Below are positions 59,601-64,000 of a DNA stretch of 64,000 nucleotides, piece by piece. Numbering within the stretch: the first letter of the stretch is position 1; every line of letters starts with the position of its first letter. A model generated the notes under the pieces. It was not told the DNA's origin and made no database searches. It saw nothing but the letters and a program-made list of their open reading frames with translations. The position numbers were made by a program, and so were the translations under genes. The stretch is from Prevotellamassilia timonensis (GTDB lineage: Bacteria; Bacteroidota; Bacteroidia; Bacteroidales; Bacteroidaceae), in contig NZ_LT629842.1 in the NCBI RefSeq assembly GCF_900106785.1, forward strand, positions 163,203 to 227,202. Direction: 5' to 3'.

Positions 59601-62301
59601 GGCCGATGCGCAAATGATGGCCTGCCTTTATGATGCCTCGCTCGACGCGTTGGTCAAAAACACTTGGGCCGACTATGCCGTGAACTTTTACCGCAATTTG
59701 CCGTCACCCTTGTGGCAAACAAACTGGACTGTGCACAGTTTGGCATTGTATGGGGTGTATGACTACAAGCGCCTGTCAGTGCCCGATGTGCAGTATAGCC
59801 GTTGGCGCAACGATTTGTTCCATTACGAACGCGTGTACGATTTGGCTGGCATTCGTCCACGCCGTATGCGCACCATGACCACGCTTGAGGTGGACAAACC
59901 TATGATGATGTTGGCCAAAGCCAATGTGGCCACGGATATGTACGACGCGGGTGCGGCTGAAAGTGCAAGCAGCAATCAAAAGAAAGAAGCAGCTGGCGGT
60001 GCACCGCAACCGTTGCAAACGGCTGCGCCACGCACCAACTTTGCCGAAACGGCTTATTTCCGTCCGGCGCTGCGCACCAACAGCAAGGGCGAGGTGGTGA
60101 TGGCATTCACCCTGCCCGAAAGTATGACGCAGTGGAACTTTGCGGCATTGGCCCACGACCGCGACATGAACCACGGACGGCTCGACACCACGGTGGTGGC
60201 GCGCAAGGACTTTATGGTAGAACCCGCCTTGCCGCGCTTTTTGCGCCAGGGCGACACGACCGATTTGCCCGTGAAGGTGACCAACTTGTCGGACAAGGCA
60301 GTGTCGGCCACGCTCACCCTGACGCTTGGTGATGCGGTGAATGGCCAGCAGTATTACAAGGCCGATGCCAAGGTGACGTTGGCGCCGGGCGAAAGCCGGG
60401 TGTACACTTTCCCCTACCAAGCCAAGGGCAACGAGGGGGTGATGGTGTGCCGTGCCATGGCCCAAGGCAAGGGTTTTGCCGATGGCGAGGAGCACTACCT
60501 GCCCGTGTTGACCAACGAGGTGCAGGTGACACGCACATTGCCTTTTTCACAAACAAAGGCGGGGGTGCTGACATTGCGCACCGACACCCTGTTTAATGTG
60601 GAGGGGACAAGTCACCGCGCGTTGAGTGTAGAGGTGTCGTCTAATCCCACTTGGTACGCTGTGACGGCACTACCCGCACTGCAGGGCACCGATGGCTGCA
60701 TCAGTGCCAACGATTGGGCCACCCGCTTTTATGCCTTGGCCATTGGGCAGCAGGTGGTGCGCGATAATCCCGAAATCAAGGCTTTGGCCTCGGGCAGCAG
60801 CACGGCAGAACTTGATGCGCTGGCCAAACTGAAGGCTGAGGGCCTGACCGACCTTACGCCGTGGTTGCAGCAGGGTGCTGCCGAACAGGAGCGCGCCGAG
60901 GCTCTGCGTCAAATGTTTGATGTGGAGTTGACGGCTGCACGCATGGCTACAGCCATTGACAAACTGAAGACTTTGCAGCAGGCCGATGGTGCTTACTGCT
61001 GGTATCCCGGCATGGGCGGCAATGCCTATACTACACTGGAGGTGGCCATACTGTTGGCACGTGTGGAAAACTTGACGAGTTGCCAGCAGGGGCACAGGCA
61101 GTTGGCACAGGCCATGGATTGGCTCAAGCAGTATATAGCCGGTGTGGTACGCGAAATGAAACGTGCGGAAAAGGAAACCGGGCACAAGGTGCTACCGGGT
61201 GAACTGACTATGCGCTATTTGTATTTGCTCACTCTGACGGGTGACAAACTTGACGACAATGCGTCGTACCTCGTGGCGCGTGCCGCTTTGCAGAACCAGG
61301 AATTTACCATGTATGGCAAGGCGGTGGCGGTGCAGGTGATGGCCCATTATGGCAAAAAGGCTGAGGCCGAATTGCTACTGAAAAGCTTGTTGGAACATAC
61401 GGTGACGAAGGACAGCATGGGACGCTGGTTTGACACGCCACGCGCAGAGTGGTCGTGGCGCTCATACCGCATTCCTACCCAGTGTATGGCTATTGAGGCG
61501 CTGCACACCTTGGGCCATGAAATGGCGGCGGACGAAATGCGCTTGTGGCTGTTGCAGGCCAAGCGTACGCAGATGTGGGAAACCTCGCGCGCCTCGGCCG
61601 ATGCGGTGTATGCGTTGCTTGCCACGGGTGGCAAACAGCAAGGTGTGATGCCTTTAGCTGAAAAGACTCCGGTGTATTACACGCTCTATAATCGTAACAA
61701 GGTGGTGGGCTTTAATGCCAAGAGCCAGAGTAGTGTGCCACAAACGGTTGGTTATTTCAAGCAAACTTACACAGACGCTTCGGCCACTGGTGCCACGACT
61801 GTCAGACTGGACAAGCGCACCGACGGTTTGTCGTGGGGTAGTGTGTATGCCACTTTCTCAGCCCCGGCATCGCGTGTGTCAACTGAAGGAAAGGGCTTGC
61901 TGCTGACCCGCAAATTCGAGGTGAAACGGGCTGGCGAATGGGTGGCTGTGAATGGAACAACCACGTTGGCAAAGGGCGACCGGGTGCGTCAGGTATTTAC
62001 CATCACAGCAGACCGCGACTACGATTTTGTGGCGCTCTCAGCCTCGCGTCCGGCTTGTTTGCAACCGGCCCAGCCTCTGTCGGGATATGCCTGGAACATG
62101 GCACTGCCTGCATATCGCGCTGTGCACGATGCCGCTACCGACTACTTTGTAGAGAAAGTGCGCAAAGGCACCCACCAGTTTGCAGAGGAACTGTTCGTTG
62201 ACCGCACCGGCCAATTTGCCACAGGTGTTGCCACAGTCAGTTGCGTGTATGCGCCCGAATTTTGTGGCACGGCGGGAGAGGTGAAACTCATTACGCACTA
62301 A
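56656..62301 (+). CDS. Alpha-2-macroglobulin-like protein lacking the thioester motif
   Basis: From the ATG at 56656 the product has 1881 residues with a Sec signal (MNKMTTLIAAFGISMGAPAQ) and no lipobox. The N-terminal ~450 residues are helical and species-specific. MG-type beta domains follow (RVQLYTDRVIYRPGQKVAFS is the MG2-like start near residue 535). A2M signatures TNSKGEVVMAFTLPESMTQW and FMVEPALPRFLRQGDTTDLP lie near 1135-1200. The helical TED-like domain follows, but where CxEQ is expected it reads GTDGCISANDWATRFYALA (Cys at about 1348), so no thioester can form. Bacterial homologues are thought to trap proteases in the periplasm. Confidence 0.9.
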   Translation: MNKMTTLIAAFGISMGAPAQSYDKLWQEAKAHVDNDLPKSAVEVVNKIQQKAVAEGNDAQLLRVMLTQRMLGAELSADSVAPWLQRMEAALAAETKPAMQALWHVALAKCYEGTNYGQVLVIDGNTLAYDALQQRAKAHYEASLTNPDALADARVDNYLPLFTKHEGSACYHNDLLHVVLNDYCESGVTKQGDKQAWTEKVAAFYKARHANDAALLLSLRALEQRYENASVKGSIEHNAYYKALCQLTDEYAGAGSCVKIYEAMVALQANYVQDDGPYAAHNDSVLVAQAEKGISLSKKGLAANELRNFVARMTTPAVSADGLQRVCYPGSQLTLAFTTRHLREVELRVTRLPKSAAELHAADNDALKALAKKAGSGACTITRLQLTGQTAPYAWRTDSVRFEVPNVPGVYYVELVGDGKVLEGSTMAVSSLSAVRFATPGGKTRITMVDSQTGRPVTGVQLTAYRYDNRSHKLRQIRTYDTDAEGNVSLQTDVNRYDATLYAATTATDAASPLFNINDIRYYDTQRQWAETRVQLYTDRVIYRPGQKVAFSAVAFTREGDVHRVRPALQLKATLRNANGKVVDTLLVQTDAFGTASGEFNLPQACLPGRFSISVDNRSVSGRNYFRVEAYKRPTFTATTQPVKTAYALGDSVTVEGEAKTYSGVAVADARVQYTVRRTAWFFYNDDEMAPQSGETTTDAEGRFKLPVLLESPENEANAALPRYNRYAYVVDYTVTAPNGETAQGSATLSVATCKAWLEVSAPQTIYRRQGAALPTFGIRQLNAQGENMAAKGTFVLRRGGAEVARGVFDTSEPLAISQLAQLPSAQYTLSVQTAEAAADTVSFTLLRDTDTTPVVANQPFFFYKETANDGAAARMVVGSTEKDACLFYDVVAGNRVVESRRIMLNNELLHLTFDYKEAYGDGAVLCLAMVRHGQLYEESVSVEKPKPDKRLLLHWTSFRSRLTPGQQEEWRVQITRPDGTPADAQMMACLYDASLDALVKNTWADYAVNFYRNLPSPLWQTNWTVHSLALYGVYDYKRLSVPDVQYSRWRNDLFHYERVYDLAGIRPRRMRTMTTLEVDKPMMMLAKANVATDMYDAGAAESASSNQKKEAAGGAPQPLQTAAPRTNFAETAYFRPALRTNSKGEVVMAFTLPESMTQWNFAALAHDRDMNHGRLDTTVVARKDFMVEPALPRFLRQGDTTDLPVKVTNLSDKAVSATLTLTLGDAVNGQQYYKADAKVTLAPGESRVYTFPYQAKGNEGVMVCRAMAQGKGFADGEEHYLPVLTNEVQVTRTLPFSQTKAGVLTLRTDTLFNVEGTSHRALSVEVSSNPTWYAVTALPALQGTDGCISANDWATRFYALAIGQQVVRDNPEIKALASGSSTAELDALAKLKAEGLTDLTPWLQQGAAEQERAEALRQMFDVELTAARMATAIDKLKTLQQADGAYCWYPGMGGNAYTTLEVAILLARVENLTSCQQGHRQLAQAMDWLKQYIAGVVREMKRAEKETGHKVLPGELTMRYLYLLTLTGDKLDDNASYLVARAALQNQEFTMYGKAVAVQVMAHYGKKAEAELLLKSLLEHTVTKDSMGRWFDTPRAEWSWRSYRIPTQCMAIEALHTLGHEMAADEMRLWLLQAKRTQMWETSRASADAVYALLATGGKQQGVMPLAEKTPVYYTLYNRNKVVGFNAKSQSSVPQTVGYFKQTYTDASATGATTVRLDKRTDGLSWGSVYATFSAPASRVSTEGKGLLLTRKFEVKRAGEWVAVNGTTTLAKGDRVRQVFTITADRDYDFVALSASRPACLQPAQPLSGYAWNMALPAYRAVHDAATDYFVEKVRKGTHQFAEELFVDRTGQFATGVATVSCVYAPEFCGTAGEVKLITH

Positions 62302-62325
62302 GCGTTGTGTGTTGGCATACAAAAA

Positions 62326-62370
62326 AGTGTCGCCCATTAAGAAGCTTGCAACTTCTTAATGGGCGACACT
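62326..62370 (+). terminator. Perfect 19-bp terminator hairpin of the macroglobulin gene
   Basis: AGTGTCGCCCATTAAGAAG (62326-62344) pairs exactly with CTTCTTAATGGGCGACACT (62352-62370), loop CTTGCAA. It lies 24 bp after the stop. The insertion sequence begins 11 bp later, so this unit is intact. Confidence 0.8.
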
Positions 62371-62420
62371 AATATTATATGGCGCACCCGACAAACCCTG
62401 TGGAGTAGGCCGTGCAGATG

Positions 62421-63509
62421 CTAACCCAAAACTGTTGCTAAACGATACATGAAGAATGGTATGTCTATGACTCCTTTTACTTGTGCACGAAAGCATTTGA
62501 TCTTTGAGTTCAACGATTCAGCTGAAGCGTTAGTCTTACGTCCGTCAAAGTAGTTCAGGATTTCATCCTCATAGAATCTGATGGTATCGCGTACGGACTT
62601 GATTTCACGCAGAGTGCAGGAAGCCACTTTCTCATACCACCCCTTGAAATTCTGTTTGGCAGTCTCCTTTGTGAGTTTCTTGTTTCTGAATATGGCTCTA
62701 AGGGAGTTGATCAGATTGTATGCTTCTTCAAGTTTTGGGTAGAGTGCGAAAAGTATCTTCGCACGCTTTTTCTGCGTTGCGCTCCACTTCTCTCGGCTCA
62801 TGGACAATTGCTTGCGACATCGTGTCTGTGCCTCTACAAGAGTCTCGCCATTTTCAAGCCTTTTGGGTTCAAAGCGAGTGTTCAGCCTCATAGGCTTTCT
62901 TCCGCGCTTGCTCTTCTTCCAGTTCTTCCCATGCCTTTTCCTCATTCGCTCGCGGTAAGCCTTTCTCTGCGCTGCCAGATTTTCGAGGTATTTGCGAAAC
63001 TCTGCCTTCTGTCTGTTCGCCTCCTTTACGGCTTTTCGTTTCAGGCGCAGGCGTATCTCTTCGCAGCCCTCTCCACCGCGTTTTACGACATGGAAGCAGT
63101 CACGTATGACTGTGGCTTTAGGGAATGCCTCTCGGGCTATGACACGCATGCAATCTGAGAGATCCATCGTGATATTCTCAACCATTTCACGCTTATCTGC
63201 AGGTAGTTGCATGAGAACCTTCAGTACGTCAGCAGGATTCGTTCCCTTGACTACTGCTATGATTGCACCCTTGCGACCATGGGCATCCTTGTTGTGAACG
63301 ATAGTGTACAGTTCGCCCTGGAGGGAGGTCTCGTCTATGCCTTGCTCCTTACCTACGTTTTGCGGAATAAGAATCCACTTGGATGCGTGATCCTTCTGCT
63401 CCCACGTCTCGAAGTTACTCAGGGCGTCCTTGTATCTTTTGGCAAACGTGGAGCTGTTAATCATGTACGTATAACCAATCTGACGAGCGGTTATCGTCTC
63501 AGAGTCCAT
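62421..63509 (-). CDS. ISAon1-family transposase, catalytic DDE protein
   Basis: The 362-residue protein contains the DDE_Tnp_ISL3 core: the first acidic residue in GIDETSLQGELYTIV, the second in ITMDLSDCMRVIAREAFPKA followed by TVIRDCFHVVK, and the Glu in NASAESLNSKIKCFRAQ. A basic, helical insertion (KKSKRGRKPMRL region) lies between the second and third acidic residues. Its ATG (63507-63509) overlaps the last codons of the upstream N-terminal protein gene, so it is probably translated by coupling. No stop or frameshift interrupts it, so the enzyme may be active. Confidence 0.93.
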   Translation of the reverse strand: MDSETITARQIGYTYMINSSTFAKRYKDALSNFETWEQKDHASKWILIPQNVGKEQGIDETSLQGELYTIVHNKDAHGRKGAIIAVVKGTNPADVLKVLMQLPADKREMVENITMDLSDCMRVIAREAFPKATVIRDCFHVVKRGGEGCEEIRLRLKRKAVKEANRQKAEFRKYLENLAAQRKAYRERMRKRHGKNWKKSKRGRKPMRLNTRFEPKRLENGETLVEAQTRCRKQLSMSREKWSATQKKRAKILFALYPKLEEAYNLINSLRAIFRNKKLTKETAKQNFKGWYEKVASCTLREIKSVRDTIRFYEDEILNYFDGRKTNASAESLNSKIKCFRAQVKGVIDIPFFMYRLATVLG

Positions 63510-63900
63510 TCGCCCTCTTTAAAAAAAGCGCGAAGTCCTTCGCGTATCGAGTGCCCTTATGCTTCAGTTCAAACTCCTTGTCAAGGTCAACACTTCTTGT
63601 TGTGCCATCCGGCATTGTCCAACGCCTTCTTCGTATGTGAAGTACCGCCTTCTTGTCTCGGGCTGGATAGTCAAGTAAACATGATTCTTCCCCAAAACCA
63701 TTGCTCACGGAATCCTTCATGTCTGGTGTGCGATTGTCGCGCTCATCCAGATAGATGTGAAGCTCTGTTGTGTAAAGAACATCCTTGTCCAGAGTACGCT
63801 GTGTTGCAAAGTCTGTCACCTCGAAATATTTAAGAACTCCTTCGGGGAGGAAATATGAGGCGAGGCCCTCATACATATTTTTATTGCCATTCTGATTCAT
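63499..63900 (-). CDS. ISAon1-family transposase N-terminal region protein
   Basis: The 133-residue protein matches the separate N-terminal protein encoded by ISAon1-type elements. It has a short acidic start, LPEGVLKYFEVTDFA, ELHIYLDERDNRTPD, a conserved DYPARDKKAVLHIRRRRWTM segment, and a C-terminal GTRYAKDFALFLKRANGL. It probably binds the ends or helps the catalytic protein. It overlaps the DDE gene by 11 bp in a different frame. The T7 run at 63519-63525 lies just before the overlap. A TACCTTTG element lies 5 bp upstream of its start. Confidence 0.9.
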   Translation of the reverse strand: MNQNGNKNMYEGLASYFLPEGVLKYFEVTDFATQRTLDKDVLYTTELHIYLDERDNRTPDMKDSVSNGFGEESCLLDYPARDKKAVLHIRRRRWTMPDGTTRSVDLDKEFELKHKGTRYAKDFALFLKRANGL

Positions 63901-63904
63901 AGTG

Positions 63905-63912
63905 CAAAGGTA
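63905..63912 (-). promoter_or_regulatory. -7 element of the insertion-sequence genes
   Basis: TACCTTTG on the minus strand matches TAnnTTTG and lies inside the element, 5 bp from the first start codon. A -33 element is not obvious. Confidence 0.4.
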
Positions 63913-64000
63913 CTACTTTTGGGCAATCATGTATCGTTTGGCAACTCAGTTTTTGGGTTAGCATCTGCACAGCCCTCCACAGGGTTTGTCGGGTGCGCCT

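Larger units (their letters stand above)
62381..63999 (-). mobile_element. ISL3/ISAon1-type insertion sequence, apparently complete
   Basis: Terminal inverted repeats begin GGCGCACCCGACAAACCCTG at 62381 and, inverted, end at 63999. They are identical for 25 bp, and similarity continues for about 70 bp (GCAGATGCTAACCCAAAA, AACGATACATG). The element is 1619 bp with two overlapping genes on the minus strand. The left flank is TATTATAT (62373-62380). The single base visible beyond the right end (T at 64000) fits an 8-bp duplication starting with T but cannot prove it. It sits 11 bp after the macroglobulin terminator. Confidence 0.9.

Noticed and set aside
63499..63530. Programmed -1 frameshift joining the two insertion-sequence genes at the T7 run
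   Set aside because: A TTTTTTA heptamer is present, but the -1 frame soon meets a stop and the second gene is in the +1 frame. Adding or removing T residues does not join them either.

Overview
The window is chromosomal DNA from a member of the Bacteroidota, most likely order Bacteroidales (Prevotellaceae-like or Muribaculaceae-like). I infer this from the gene content: a TamB/TamL outer-membrane assembly pair, the gliding lipoprotein GldH next to RicT and HolB, ArgF' carbamoyltransferase of the succinylornithine type, BspA-like leucine-rich repeat proteins, and T9SS-like C-terminal tails. It is also supported by repeated TTTG-N19/20-TAnnTTTG promoters, the -33/-7 consensus of this phylum. 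I recognise no rRNA, tRNA or CRISPR array.

Layout. 1-1308 is the 5' part of an AlbA_2/HATPase regulator running off the left edge. 1605-8716 is tamB-tamL. 8717-11580 is repeat-rich, with one small outer-membrane barrel gene. 11581-16303 holds aroC, slyD, dnaX and divergent marC. 16794-19376 is a DedA, DUF3316-like, S41 peptidase operon. 19845-23194 is holB-ricT-gldH, followed by a YqiA-like hydrolase. 24696-29683 is a secreted glycoside-hydrolase pair (GH29 fucosidase, GH16 glucanase). 30231-31416 is mtnN-luxS (activated methyl cycle, AI-2). Then come rluA, tetR-fabG, a GT2, a WYL regulator and argF'. 38478-41398 is a plus-strand set of three exported proteins (thioredoxin-fold lipoprotein, DNA/RNA nuclease, subtilisin). 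It is followed by a radical SAM gene, tilS, two small envelope proteins, a GT4, serC-GT2, and a carboxyltransferase/biotin-carrier cluster. The right end carries a BspA-like LRR protein, a very large alpha-2-macroglobulin-like protein and an intact-looking ISL3/ISAon1-type insertion sequence.

The genes are mostly housekeeping and envelope functions in short operons. The unusual part is the intergenic DNA, which is packed with several families of long palindromic repeats. P1 is about 330 bp with nested stems. P2 has GACGCGTC cores, usually with arms built of 13-bp units. P3 and two further families have arms built of 8-bp tandem units in mirrored orientation. The E elements are 340-440 bp units with conserved inverted ends. 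They nest in one another (P2 inside E; P2 inside a P1 composite), sit almost only between genes, and include two direct P1 copies that flank the mtnN-luxS-rluA block. I regard these mirrored tandem-array palindromes and the E elements as the best candidates for something undescribed.

Coordinates of repeats are visual estimates, good to a few bases for those with clear ends. Gene starts were moved to internal ATGs where signal peptides, family N-termini or promoters required it.
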